Positions 46,630 to 58,147 of a stretch of DNA of 64,000 nt are shown here, one piece after another (positions within the stretch are counted from its first letter, which is position 1; each line of letters begins with the position of its first letter). Position numbers and translations under genes: made by a program. The stretch is from Pigmentiphaga humi. Lineage in GTDB: Bacteria > Pseudomonadota > Gammaproteobacteria > Burkholderiales > Burkholderiaceae_B. The notes under the pieces were generated by a model that saw nothing but the letters and a program-made list of their open reading frames with translations, searched no databases and was not told where the DNA came from. The DNA lies in assembly GCF_900606115.1 (NCBI RefSeq), contig NZ_UWPJ01000010.1, positions 1-64,000 of the forward strand, given 5' to 3'.

Positions 46630-47091
46630 ATGACCTGCCAAGTGATCCAGCTGAGGCCCCGCCGCCCCAAGCGGCGTTCTTTGCCGTTCAGCGGCAAGTT
46701 GCTGGCAATCGCCGTCCCGGTGGCGTTCGCCATAGGTTGGCTGCTGGCGCTGCCCGGCATGCCGCACACGCCACGCGGCGCGGACGCCGGCGAGCATTAC
46801 CGGTCGGAATTCGCCATTGCCGCCGGCGACCTGCGCAGCGCGCTGGAAAAATATGCGCGCCAGGCTGGCGTGCGGCTTTCTTTCGATCCGGCCAGCGTCT
46901 CGGGCCTGACCACCGCCGGCCTGAGCGGACGCCACACCGCGGCCGATGGCCTGGCCCTGCTGCTGCGAGGCACCGGCTATAGCGGCACACTGGAGAACGG
47001 CAGCTACGTGCTGGTGCCCGACGTTCCCGTCGCCGCGCGCAAGAAGACTCCGGCCGGGCCGCGCCTGATCGGGGCACTCACGCCCGTCTGA
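46630..47091 (+). CDS. Orphan STN-domain (secretin/TonB short N-terminal) protein
   Basis: 153-residue protein. A basic N-terminus with RPRRPKRRS leads to one membrane segment (about 22-42), then an STN domain (about 58-131): FAIAAGDLRSALEKYARQAG, LSFDPASVSGLTTAGLSGRHTAADGLALLLRGTGY. STN domains normally sit at the N-terminus of FecA-type TonB receptors, where they signal to FecR, or of secretins. Here it stands alone behind a membrane anchor. No FecI, FecR or TonB receptor gene is nearby. It could be a regulator that shares the receptor fold, or what is left of one. Confidence 0.8.
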   Translation: MTCQVIQLRPRRPKRRSLPFSGKLLAIAVPVAFAIGWLLALPGMPHTPRGADAGEHYRSEFAIAAGDLRSALEKYARQAGVRLSFDPASVSGLTTAGLSGRHTAADGLALLLRGTGYSGTLENGSYVLVPDVPVAARKKTPAGPRLIGALTPV

Positions 47092-47136
47092 CGGCCTGCG
47101 GCCAGGCGGACGCACCTGCCTGGCCTGCCTAGTCCT

Positions 47137-48201
47137 CTAGTCTTCTTCCTGGATATGCTCGTCCATGGCCGGGAAAATGTCCCAGACGGCCATGAACAGC
47201 GCGGCGATCAGCGGTCCGATCACGAAGCCGTTGATGCCGAACAGCGCCATGCCGCCCAGCGTCGAAATCAGCACGACGTAGTCCGGCATGCGCGTGTCCT
47301 TGCCCACCAGGATGGGCCGCAGGACATTGTCCACCAGTCCGATCACCAGGATGCCGTACAGGGTCAGGACGATGCCCTGCACGATGGAACCCGTCATCAG
47401 GAAATAGATCGCCACCGGGCCCCAGATCAGGCCGGCGCCCACCGCCGGCAGGAGCGACAGGAAGGCCATGACCACGCTCCACAGCAGCGCCCCCTGGATG
47501 CCCAGTATCCAGAAAATGATGCCGCCCAGTATGCCCTGGGTGATCGCCACCACGATATTTCCCTTGACCGTGGCCCGGACCACCGCGATGAACTTGCGCA
47601 GCAGGTGGCGCTTGTGCGACTCGGTCAGCGGGATCGACCGGCGGATCTTCGCCGACAGCGTGGCGCCGTCGCGCAGCAGGAAGAACAGCAGATAGAGCAT
47701 CACCCCCAGGCTGATGACGAACTGGAAGGTGTTCTGGCCTATGCTCAGCGCCTGGGTGGCGAAGAACTGGCTGCCCTTGGTGGCGACGTCGGCCAGCTTG
47801 GCCTGCACGCCGCCGATGTCCATCAGGCCGAAGCGGGACAACAGGTTGCGGGCGCTTTCCGGCAGCGCCGTGACGGCCTGTTCGAAATAGGCGCGGAAGT
47901 CGACATGGCCGGAACGGATCTGGTCGTAGAGCCCGGCGCCTTGCTGGATGATGGCGCCGGCGATCACCGATACCGGGATGATGACGAGCAGTATGCACAC
48001 GCCCAGCGTGGCCAGCGCCGCCAGGTTGGCGCGGCCGCCGAACCGTGCCTGCAGGCGCCGCTGCATGGGGAAGAAGACGATCGCCAGGATCGCACCCCAG
48101 AATACCGCGCCGAAGAAAGGCCACAGCAGCCAGCCGAAGGCGATGGTCGCGATGACCAGCAGCAGGATGAAAGCACGATAGTGCAGGGGATTCTGGGCCA
48201 T
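47137..48201 (-). CDS. AI-2E-family transporter (PerM/YdiK-like)
   Basis: 354-residue polytopic membrane protein of the AI-2E (UPF0118) family. About seven or eight hydrophobic segments are visible, with the family region FVISLGVMLYLLFFLLRDG, VAITQGILGGIIFWILGI, and the C-terminal PILVGKDTRMPDYVVLISTLGG. Known members export autoinducer-2 or ions, and some are Na+/H+ antiporters, so the substrate is open. ATG 48201 is chosen at MAQNPLHYRAF; the longer frame from 48312 has no signal of its own. It converges with the STN gene. Confidence 0.88.
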   Translation of the reverse strand: MAQNPLHYRAFILLLVIATIAFGWLLWPFFGAVFWGAILAIVFFPMQRRLQARFGGRANLAALATLGVCILLVIIPVSVIAGAIIQQGAGLYDQIRSGHVDFRAYFEQAVTALPESARNLLSRFGLMDIGGVQAKLADVATKGSQFFATQALSIGQNTFQFVISLGVMLYLLFFLLRDGATLSAKIRRSIPLTESHKRHLLRKFIAVVRATVKGNIVVAITQGILGGIIFWILGIQGALLWSVVMAFLSLLPAVGAGLIWGPVAIYFLMTGSIVQGIVLTLYGILVIGLVDNVLRPILVGKDTRMPDYVVLISTLGGMALFGINGFVIGPLIAALFMAVWDIFPAMDEHIQEED

Positions 48202-48271
48202 GGACCGTCCTTCACGGCAGAGGGGGCGTCGGCAGGAGCATAGCCGATGCCGGTTGCGGCGCTGCGGCGGT

Positions 48272-48286
48272 TGTTGCGTCGCAACA
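48272..48286. promoter_or_regulatory. 15-bp perfect palindrome in the gap upstream of the AI-2E gene
   Basis: TGTTGCGTCGCAACA has 7-bp arms around one T. It lies in the 132-base gap, 48 bases downstream of the stop of the YicG-like gene and 70 bases upstream of the AI-2E gene start. It could be a terminator stem or an operator. There is no T run on either side. Confidence 0.35.
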
Positions 48287-48333
48287 CCAGCTATTGTGTG
48301 CGCCGGTAACACGTGCGGGAAAGCGCTGGAAGA

Positions 48334-48954
48334 TCAGTCCTCGAGCTGCCTGCGTGCCGTGAAGACCGGCAGCGCCCAGCCTTTGCGGATGGCCACCAGG
48401 CGGAACAGGAAGCCGACGAGCAGCGCGATCCAGGTCGCATGATCATGGGCCACCCCATAGCGTTGCAGCAGCACGTAAAGGGCGCCGGTGGCCAGCGCCA
48501 CCGAGGCATAGAGGTCGCGCCGCAGCACCAGCGGCACCTGGTTGCACAGGACGTCGCGCAGCAGGCCGCCGCAGATGCCGGTCACCATGCCCATCAGCAC
48601 GACGATGGAAGGATGCGCGTCCGTGGCGGCGGCGATGTCGCAGCCGATCACGGCGAACGCCACCAGGCCCAGCGCGTCCAGCACCAGGAAGGCCATCCGC
48701 ACCTGGTGCATGAAGCGCACCAGACAGGCGGCGGCCAGCGCCGCGCCGACGGTGAAGAACAGGTATTCCGGATGGGCGACCCATCCCAGCGGATGGCGGC
48801 CCAGCAGCACGTCGCGGATGGTTCCGCCGCCCAGGGCGGTGACGGTGCCCACCACGCAGACCCCGAACAAGTCCATGCGGCGGCGCATGCCCATGATCGC
48901 TCCCGATGCCGCCTCGGCGGTAATGGCGATCAGATAAATCACTTGCAGCAACAT
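48334..48954 (-). CDS. TRIC/YicG-family membrane protein
   Basis: 206-residue membrane protein of the UPF0126 (YicG) family, related to eukaryotic TRIC cation channels. It has seven hydrophobic segments with an internal duplication; each half has a GGGTIRDVLLGRHP-like motif (here GGGTIRDVLLGRHPLGWV and GGLLRDVLCNQVPLVL). Glycine transport has been proposed for some members. ATG 48954 begins MLLQVIYLIAITAEAASGAI. It lies upstream of the AI-2E gene on the same strand. Confidence 0.88.
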   Translation of the reverse strand: MLLQVIYLIAITAEAASGAIMGMRRRMDLFGVCVVGTVTALGGGTIRDVLLGRHPLGWVAHPEYLFFTVGAALAAACLVRFMHQVRMAFLVLDALGLVAFAVIGCDIAAATDAHPSIVVLMGMVTGICGGLLRDVLCNQVPLVLRRDLYASVALATGALYVLLQRYGVAHDHATWIALLVGFLFRLVAIRKGWALPVFTARRQLED

Positions 48955-49080
48955 GGTTGGCTGGCCCCGAGCTGGGCGTCTCCCTTGCATGGATGCCCGG
49001 CCGGGCGCTCCCAGGCCGGCATTATCGCAGGAGCGGCGCGGTTCCGGGCGTTCCGGCCCTTTTGGGCGCGACATCGATTG

Positions 49081-49136
49081 ATCGGGAAAATCGATTGCCC
49101 GATAAAAAACAAAAGTATCTAAAACTGATACTTTTG
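49081..49136. promoter_or_regulatory. AT-rich promoter with two dyads upstream of the VOC/hydrolase/IclR operon
   Basis: ATCGGG (49081-49086) and CCCGAT (49098-49103) form a 6-bp inverted repeat that flanks the second of two ATCGATTG copies (49073-49080, 49090-49097). CAAAAGTATC (49110-49119) and GATACTTTTG (49127-49136) form a perfect 10-bp-arm dyad with a 7-base spacer. A possible promoter is TTGCCC (49095-49100), 17 bases, TCTAAA (49118-49123), which would place the dyad over the -10 region. Such a position fits repression by the IclR protein encoded at the end of the operon. Confidence 0.5.
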
Positions 49137-49217
49137 AAATCAACTGCTTTACACTGGCTCCCACGCGATATCCCTATCTCGTCCGGCCCGCAGCCGCGGG
49201 CAGCACAAGGAGACACC

Positions 49218-49739
49218 ATGACGGCCACCTCTATTCCCGTACAGGGCCTGCACCACTACGCCTACCGCTGCCGCGATGCCGAAGAAACCCGGCATTTCTA
49301 CGAAGACCTGCTGGGCCTGCCGCTGGTCCACGTGATACGCGCCGAGCGCGTTCCCAGCACGGGGGAATACTGCCCCTACGTGCACGTATTCTTCGAAATG
49401 CGCGACGGCTCGTACATGGCCTTCTTCGACCTGGGCGACAACCAGATCGCCGAGCCTTCGGCCAACACGCCCGACTGGGTCAACCACATCGCGCTGCAGG
49501 TCGAGTCCGAAGCCGAGCTGCTCGAGGCCAGGAAACGCCTGGAGCAAGCCGACGTGAAGGTGGTCGGCGTCACGGACCACGGTTTCGTGCACTCCATTTA
49601 TTTCTTCGACCCCAACGGCATCCGGCTGGAACTGACCACCCGCACCGCGCCGCAGGCCACGCTCGATGCCTACAAGGCCGAGGCGCACGCGCAACTGGCC
49701 GATTGGGTCCGCGCCAAGGCCGAGGCCGCGCGCCACTAA
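49218..49739 (+). CDS. VOC-superfamily (glyoxalase/dioxygenase-type) protein
   Basis: 173-residue member of the vicinal oxygen chelate fold. The opening is LHHYAYRCRDAEETRHFYEDLLGLPL and a second half is DWVNHIALQVESEAELLEARKRLEQADV, followed by HSIYFFDPNGIRLELTTR. The His (GLHHYAYRC), the second His (WVNHIAL) and Glu (IRLELT) would form the metal site. A ring-cleaving dioxygenase, a lyase or a glyoxalase-like role are all possible. AAGGAG precedes ATG 49218. It is first in an operon with the hydrolase and IclR regulator. Confidence 0.85.
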   Translation: MTATSIPVQGLHHYAYRCRDAEETRHFYEDLLGLPLVHVIRAERVPSTGEYCPYVHVFFEMRDGSYMAFFDLGDNQIAEPSANTPDWVNHIALQVESEAELLEARKRLEQADVKVVGVTDHGFVHSIYFFDPNGIRLELTTRTAPQATLDAYKAEAHAQLADWVRAKAEAARH

Positions 49740-49846
49740 GCCGCGCCCGCCGTTCCACCGAATTCCGCGCAAGCCCCGCGGCGCGCCGTGCCAAGCCACG
49801 GCGCGCCGGCTTGCACCCGTTTTTCCCCTATTCCGGAGACCGCTCC

Positions 49847-51034
49847 ATGTCCGAGCCCGCCAAGCACGCTTTCGACCGTATCCCCGTCATCCTGCAGTTC
49901 CGCGAACCCGTGGGCATGGTGGAAACCTATGGCTTCAACGGCAGCCAGGGCTACACCGTGCTCGAAGGCCAGCGTCTGATCCCCAGGAACAAGCCCTCCA
50001 AGGTGCTGTTCCTGTTCATGCATCCCGCCTCCACCCTGCAGTTGCTGCCCATGCCGGTCGCGCTCGCCGAGGCGGGCATGCACGTGATGTGCTGCGGCAG
50101 CCGGTATGCCAAGAACGATTCGGCGCTGATCATGGAAAAAGTCGCCGCCGACCTCGGCGCTTACATGCGCCACGCCCGCGAAGACCTGGGCTACGAAAAA
50201 GTGGTGCTGGTCGGCTGGTCGGGCGGCGGCGCGCTGTCGCTGTTCTACCAGGCCCAGGCGGAATCGCCCTCCATCACCCAGACCCCGGCCGGCGATCCCT
50301 ACGACCTGACCGCGGCGGGCCTGCAGCCGGCCGACGGCATCATTTTCATCGCCGCGCACCTGAGCCGCCCCGAGACCCTGACCGAGTGGCTGGACCCGTC
50401 CGTCCGCAACGAGCTGGATCCCGACGACCGCGACCTCGAACTGGACATCTACGCCCCCGACTGTCCCAACCAACCGCGCTACAGCGCCGACTTCGTCGCC
50501 GCGTTCCGGCAGGCCCAGCTCGCCCGCAACCGGCGCATCAGCAACTGGGCGCTGGACATGCTGGACAAGCTGTCGCGCTCGCCCCAAGGTGAACGCGAAC
50601 GCGGATTCGTGGTCCACCGCACCATGTGCGACGTGCGCTGGTTCGACACCTCGATCGACCCCAACGGCCGCCGCCCCGACTGGTGCTACCTGGGCGACCC
50701 GCGCGTGGTCAACTCCGGGCCGGCGGGGCTGGCGCGCTTCAGCACGCTGCGCAGCTGGCTGTCGCAATGGTCGTACGACCATTCCAACATCAAGGGGCCG
50801 GTGAACGCCGCGCGCATCCGCAAGGTGCCGGTGCTGCAGATCGAGAACGAGGCCGACGACGCCGTGCCGGCCACGCACAATCCCATCATCCACGAGGCGC
50901 TGGGCACGCCGGACAAGGAGTACGTGCGCATCATGGGCGCCACGCACTACTATCTGGGCCAACCCGAAGAGCTGGAGCAGTGCATGGACACCATCGTGGA
51001 GTGGACCCGGCGCAAGATCGCCGCCGACTTCTGA
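49847..51034 (+). CDS. Alpha/beta hydrolase
   Basis: 395-residue alpha/beta hydrolase. The nucleophile elbow is GWSGGGALSLFY (Ser in GWSGG); the acid is probably in ENEADDAVPATHNPI, and the base His in MGATHYYLG. The MHPASTLQLLPMPVALAEAG segment corresponds to the oxyanion strand. Length is above the core fold (about 280), so extra cap segments are present, for example the DPDDRDLELDIYAP region. No signal peptide is visible. It lies 107 bases after the VOC gene and six before the IclR gene. The substrate is unknown; ester or C-C bond hydrolysis after ring cleavage is one possibility. Confidence 0.85.
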   Translation: MSEPAKHAFDRIPVILQFREPVGMVETYGFNGSQGYTVLEGQRLIPRNKPSKVLFLFMHPASTLQLLPMPVALAEAGMHVMCCGSRYAKNDSALIMEKVAADLGAYMRHAREDLGYEKVVLVGWSGGGALSLFYQAQAESPSITQTPAGDPYDLTAAGLQPADGIIFIAAHLSRPETLTEWLDPSVRNELDPDDRDLELDIYAPDCPNQPRYSADFVAAFRQAQLARNRRISNWALDMLDKLSRSPQGERERGFVVHRTMCDVRWFDTSIDPNGRRPDWCYLGDPRVVNSGPAGLARFSTLRSWLSQWSYDHSNIKGPVNAARIRKVPVLQIENEADDAVPATHNPIIHEALGTPDKEYVRIMGATHYYLGQPEELEQCMDTIVEWTRRKIAADF

Positions 51035-51039
51035 GCCGT

Positions 51040-51786
51040 ATGTCCCAGGTCGCCAAAGTCCTGCAGGTCCTCGACCTGTTCTCGGCCAGTCGTCCCACGC
51101 TGGCCGCCGAGGAGATCGCCGACCTGCTGGCGATCTCGCGCCCGACGGCGTTCCGCTACGTCAAACAGCTGTGCGAGACCGGCCTGCTGGCCAAGCTGGC
51201 CGGCCGCTACGCCCTGGGCGCCAAGATCATCGCGCTGGACTACCGCATCCGCCGTTCCGAGCCCATCCTCCAGGCCAGCCGGCCGCGCATGCGGGCGCTG
51301 GCGGAGCAGACCGGCGCGACCGTGGTGCTGTGCGGCATCTATGGCGACGAGATCGTGCACAGCCACCACGAGGCGAGCGGCAAGCCCGCGGCGATGAGCC
51401 TGGAACGGGGCCGCGTCATGCCGCTGTTCCGCGGCGCGGCGCCCGCGGTCATCCTGGCCCACTTGAGCAGCACGCGCCTGAAACAGCTGTACGAACGCCA
51501 CCACGACGATCCGGCGGTCGCGCACATCGCGCCGGACTGGCCCGCCTTGCGCGCGCATTACCAGCGCATCCGCAAGAACGGCTTCTACGTCTCCCGCGAA
51601 GAAATCGACGCGGGCGTGGTCGGCATCGCCGCCCCCATCTTCAACGACGGCCGCCACGTGGTCGGCGCGGTGACGCTGGTCCGCGAGCTGGACGGATCCG
51701 AACCGGCGGACGAGACCGCCGCCATCGCCCGGATCACGACCTGTGCCACCCACATCACCGTGGAGCTCGCCAGGCTGGCGAACTGA
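51040..51786 (+). CDS. IclR-family regulator
   Basis: 248-residue IclR-type regulator. The N-terminal winged helix is LQVLDLFSASRPTLAAEEIADLLAISRPTAFRYVKQL and the C-terminal effector domain contains RNG-type FYVSREEIDAGVVGIAAPIFN and a GRHVVGAVTL core. It begins six bases after the hydrolase stop without a clear ribosome site, which indicates translational coupling. IclR proteins of catabolic operons often repress them and sense a pathway compound. The dyad at 49110-49136 is the obvious candidate site. Confidence 0.92.
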   Translation: MSQVAKVLQVLDLFSASRPTLAAEEIADLLAISRPTAFRYVKQLCETGLLAKLAGRYALGAKIIALDYRIRRSEPILQASRPRMRALAEQTGATVVLCGIYGDEIVHSHHEASGKPAAMSLERGRVMPLFRGAAPAVILAHLSSTRLKQLYERHHDDPAVAHIAPDWPALRAHYQRIRKNGFYVSREEIDAGVVGIAAPIFNDGRHVVGAVTLVRELDGSEPADETAAIARITTCATHITVELARLAN

Positions 51787-51806
51787 GCGGCGGGCCGGCG
51801 CCTTGC

Positions 51807-54956
<3,150 letters not shown>

Positions 54957-54974
54957 TCACCTCGACCCCGGGCA

Positions 54975-55047
54975 CAGCGGATCCGGCTTCGCCGGTCCGC
55001 CAGTGCCGCCCCCTGGGGGGCGCGCGTCAGCGCGTACGGGGGCCCCT
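54975..55047. repeat. GC-rich palindromic repeat between czcA and czcB
   Basis: The czcB-czcA gap holds GCGGATCCGGCTTCGCCGGT (a hairpin), the palindrome CCCCCTGGGGGG at 55009-55020 and GCGCGCGTCAGCGCGTACGG. The style is that of short interspersed repeats in Bordetella and relatives. It lies directly after the czcB stop and could lower transcription into czcA. Confidence 0.5.
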
Positions 55048-55050
55048 TCC

Positions 55051-56220
55051 TCAGTGGTTATGCTCGACCGCGGCCTTGCCCAGCTCTGCCTTGAGCAGGA
55101 AAGTATTCGTCTGCGCATAGCCGGTGCCAGGCTCCAGGCCCTCCAGCACTTCGACGTACTCCGCATCGCGGCGGCCGGTCCTGACCTCGCGCGCCTCGAA
55201 GCCGCCCGGCACGGCGGCGAACACCACGCGGTGCTCGCCCATGGCCTGGAGCGCCGACGCCGGCACCGCCACGGCCACCGCCTCTTCGGGCCGCAGCACC
55301 CTGACGGTGATGAACAGACCGGGACGCCACGCCATGCGCGGATTGCGCAGGATCACGCGCGCGGTGGCCGTGCGCGTCTGCGCGCCCAGCAGCGGCCCGA
55401 CGTAGGACACCTCGCCCTGTGCCGTCTCGTTCAGCGCCGACGACGAAATCGTCACGCGCTCCCCCACGCGCACCGCGGCGAGGTCCTGCGGAGCCACGAT
55501 GAACTCGGCCCATACCGTGCCCATATCCGCGATGGTGAACACCGTGGCGGTATCGCTCATGGCTTCGCCCAGCGACATGTGTTTTTCCACGACCGTGCCG
55601 TCGAACGGCGCGCGCAGGGCATACTGGTTCAATGCCGGCGCGGCCTCGTCGGCGCCGATGGCGCGCAGCTTCTGCGCCGCGTTCTGCGCGGCGATGCGCG
55701 CCTCTTCGCGTGCGGCGCGGGCTTGCAGGTAGTCCTGCTCGGCCGACACGCGCTCGCGCCAGAGCCGCGCTTCGCGCTCGTAGGTCTGCTCCGCCAGTTC
55801 CAGCCGCTTGCGCGCCGAATGCAGTTCGCTGCGCAGGTCCGACAGCGCGGTACTGGCCATGACCGCCAGCACCTGGCCCTTGCGCACTTGCTGGCCCAGG
55901 TCCACCGGCACGGCCTCCACCACGCCGGCTACCCGGGGCACGACATGGGCCGTCCGGTCCTCGTTGAAGCGGATCTCCCCGGGGAATTCGCTGCTCGGGC
56001 GCAGTACGCCCGGCCCCGCCCGCGCCACTCTTATGCCCGCCTCGGCGGCTTGCGCGTCGGTCAGCTTCACCAGCCGGCTTTCCGCGTGGCCTTCTGCCTG
56101 CTCCGGGTTGGCATGATCGTGGTCCTCGTGGCCGGCAGGCAGCAGCACGGCGGCGACCGCGAGCGCGCCGCCCAGGACGATGGCCGCCATGGCGGCCCAT
56201 TGCTTCTTGGAAATCGACAT
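55051..56220 (-). CDS. czcB: RND periplasmic adaptor, CzcB-like
   Basis: 389-residue membrane fusion protein of the HlyD/CzcB family. It has an N-terminal membrane anchor, followed by the His-rich stretch HEDHDH that could bind metal. The lipoyl-like segments (VVPRVAGVVEAVPVDLGQQVRKGQVL and NQYALRAPFDGTVVEKHMSLGE) and the long alpha-hairpin between them are typical. The end again has a His (AVEHNH). It links CzcA to CzcC across the periplasm. It lies between czcC and czcA in the operon. Confidence 0.9.
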   Translation of the reverse strand: MSISKKQWAAMAAIVLGGALAVAAVLLPAGHEDHDHANPEQAEGHAESRLVKLTDAQAAEAGIRVARAGPGVLRPSSEFPGEIRFNEDRTAHVVPRVAGVVEAVPVDLGQQVRKGQVLAVMASTALSDLRSELHSARKRLELAEQTYEREARLWRERVSAEQDYLQARAAREEARIAAQNAAQKLRAIGADEAAPALNQYALRAPFDGTVVEKHMSLGEAMSDTATVFTIADMGTVWAEFIVAPQDLAAVRVGERVTISSSALNETAQGEVSYVGPLLGAQTRTATARVILRNPRMAWRPGLFITVRVLRPEEAVAVAVPASALQAMGEHRVVFAAVPGGFEAREVRTGRRDAEYVEVLEGLEPGTGYAQTNTFLLKAELGKAAVEHNH

Positions 56221-56232
56221 GATCGTTCGCTC

Positions 56233-57510
56233 TCAGCGGCCCAGGATGCGGTCGATCTCGACTGCGGCCTGGTAGGTATCGGCCACGACGGCCAGGTGGC
56301 GCAGACGCGCCTGGAACAAAGTGCGCTGGGCGTCGAGCACGTCGAGGAAGCCGAACTTGCCCGCTTCGAAGCCGCGCGTGGCGGCGTCGTAGGCGCGGTT
56401 CGCCGCGGGCATCACCGTATGGCGCAGGGTTTCGGCGCTGCCGCGCGCCAGCGCCAGGCGCGACGAGGCCTGCTCCAGATCGCGCGCCAGCCGTGCCGCC
56501 AGCGCCCGATGCATGTCGCGCGCTTGGTCGGCGCGCACCGTGGCCTCGTACACGTTGCCCTGGTTGCGATCGAACAAAGGCAGAGGAATGGCGATTCCGA
56601 TCAACGCCTGGTTGCGCCCCAGCTCGTTGTTGCGCTGGGTCCCGGCCGTGAGCCGCACGTCGGGATACTGCTTGCTGCGCTCGAGATCCTTCACCGCCTC
56701 GCGGCGTTCGATCTCGAGCCGGCTGCCCGCCAGGTCCGGCGCCTGCTCCAATTGCCGCAGCAACTCGTCGGCGGGCGGCCGCTGCGGCAGCGTCTCCAGG
56801 TCGCCGGCTGCGGTCCCGAAGCCAGGATCGCGCTCGTCCCACAGGGCGCCTAGCCCCTGCCGGGCCTGCATCAGCCGGCTCCGCGCCGCCTCGATGTCCA
56901 GTTCGGCATTGGCCTGCTCGACGCGCGCGCGGTCTTCTTCCAGCGGCGGCACCTTGCCGGCAGCGACGCGCTTGGCCGCGATGTCCACCGCGCGGACTGC
57001 GACTTCCCGCGCGCCGCGCGCCAGGGCCAGGGCCTCCTGCGCCACCAGCACGTCGAAGAACGCCGCGACCGTCGCCGCGCGCAGGGCCGCCTGCTGGCTG
57101 ACCAGGTCCGCCTCGGCCACCGTCCGCGCCCGCTCGGCGGCGACGATCCTGGCCTGGCGCTTGCCGCCCAGCTCGATGGGAATGCCGACCTGCGCCGCGG
57201 TCGTGCGGGTGTCCCGGCGCGTGTCCTCGACGCTGATCGCCAGTTCCGGATTGGGGCGCACGCCGGCCTGGACGATACCCCCTTGCAGCGCCTCGACCTC
57301 TTTGCGAGCGGCCGCCAGCAGCGGGCTGCGTTCGGCCGTGCGGGCCAGCGCGGCGTCGAGCGTCAGCAGCCCGCCGCCGGCGGCCGGCGGCGCGGCAGGG
57401 GCTTCATGCATCGGAGGGGGCGCCGGCAGCCCGGGGGCCGGCAGGGATTGGGCGGCGGCCTGGCCGCACGCGACGACGGCCACCATGAATGGCCATGCGA
57501 TTCTGGACAT
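56233..57510 (-). CDS. czcC: TolC-family outer-membrane factor, CzcC-like
   Basis: 425-residue outer-membrane efflux protein with two OEP repeats. The signal MSRIAWPFMVAVVACGQAAAQ precedes a Pro-rich linker; the OEP halves are LDAALARTAERSPLLAAARKEV and KAVEDLERSK-like helices, with a C-terminal FLDVLDAQRTLFQARLRHL block. It makes the exit channel of the metal efflux pump. It starts 13 bases after czcB begins upstream in operon order, so it is co-transcribed. Confidence 0.9.
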   Translation of the reverse strand: MSRIAWPFMVAVVACGQAAAQSLPAPGLPAPPPMHEAPAAPPAAGGGLLTLDAALARTAERSPLLAAARKEVEALQGGIVQAGVRPNPELAISVEDTRRDTRTTAAQVGIPIELGGKRQARIVAAERARTVAEADLVSQQAALRAATVAAFFDVLVAQEALALARGAREVAVRAVDIAAKRVAAGKVPPLEEDRARVEQANAELDIEAARSRLMQARQGLGALWDERDPGFGTAAGDLETLPQRPPADELLRQLEQAPDLAGSRLEIERREAVKDLERSKQYPDVRLTAGTQRNNELGRNQALIGIAIPLPLFDRNQGNVYEATVRADQARDMHRALAARLARDLEQASSRLALARGSAETLRHTVMPAANRAYDAATRGFEAGKFGFLDVLDAQRTLFQARLRHLAVVADTYQAAVEIDRILGR

Positions 57511-57599
57511 CGGATTGCACCTGGAATGCGTCGGTCATCCCGGCGCTGCCGCGTACGGCGGCGCCGGAAACGAGCGATAGTCGAAAGAGGAGAAGACGA

Positions 57600-57941
57600 C
57601 TAGACGGACGCCGCCCACTGGGGGCGTTCAGGCGGGAAGACAGGCGCGGGCGCCAGGAACGGCGGCGGCGCGGAAACATGGTGCCGCACGACCGGCTGCG
57701 GGGCCAGTTCGGGCAAGCCGCCCACGACCGCCTTCAGCGCGACCGCATGGCAGACGGCGCAATCGGGATGGCCGGACAGCGCGCCGCCCGCTCCGGCATC
57801 CGGCTCGTGGGCATGGTCGTGGTGGCCGAAGTGGCGCTGCACCGTCACGCCGGACTCGTGCTCGCAATAGGACGCGGCTGCCGCCCAGGCGGCCTGGAAG
57901 GGCATGACGAGAGCGAGCAGGATGAGAAGAAGCCGGCGCAT
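57600..57941 (-). CDS. CzcI-like small exported metal-response protein
   Basis: 113-residue protein with a signal peptide (MRRLLLILLALVMPFQAAWAA). The mature part has a Cys (SYCEHES), a His cluster (RHFGHHDHAHEP) and a CAVC motif preceded by HPDC, then a Pro-rich tail. Length, export signal, His cluster and position upstream of czcC match CzcI of Cupriavidus, whose role is in regulation or metal handling. It is 89 bases upstream of czcC. The name is by analogy. Confidence 0.75.
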   Translation of the reverse strand: MRRLLLILLALVMPFQAAWAAAASYCEHESGVTVQRHFGHHDHAHEPDAGAGGALSGHPDCAVCHAVALKAVVGGLPELAPQPVVRHHVSAPPPFLAPAPVFPPERPQWAASV

Positions 57942-58051
57942 GCCGCGATTCTACCCGGAGAGGACGCGCCGCGGCCATCCGAACCCGGCCGGCGGTTCGC
58001 CTGCGCCGGCGCCGGGATGCGCGGCGCGCGCCGACCTGTCAAAATCCGCGC

Positions 58052-58147
58052 ATGCCCATCGACTCCCCCTTCCCCGCGCGCCTGCCTGCCGCCACGGCGG
58101 GCCGCCTGTACGACGCCGCGCTCCTGGTCCGCAGGGTCCCGGCGTGA
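58052..58147 (+). pseudogene. Probable 5' part of the DUF2236 gene, separated by a frameshift
   Basis: The frame from ATG 58052 encodes MPIDSPFPARLPAATAGRLY then DAALLVRRVPA and a stop at 58145-58147. The next frame continues with GPGVIRERIEAQ. If one more G were present in the run at 58134-58136, the two would join as LLVRRGPGVIRERI, which looks like the normal start of this family. The stop TGA overlaps the downstream GTG (GTGA), so coupled translation of the rest is also possible. Confidence 0.5.

Noticed and set aside
51339-51527. Small minus-strand open frame inside the IclR gene
   Set aside because: It has no ribosome site and is complementary to a clear IclR gene.
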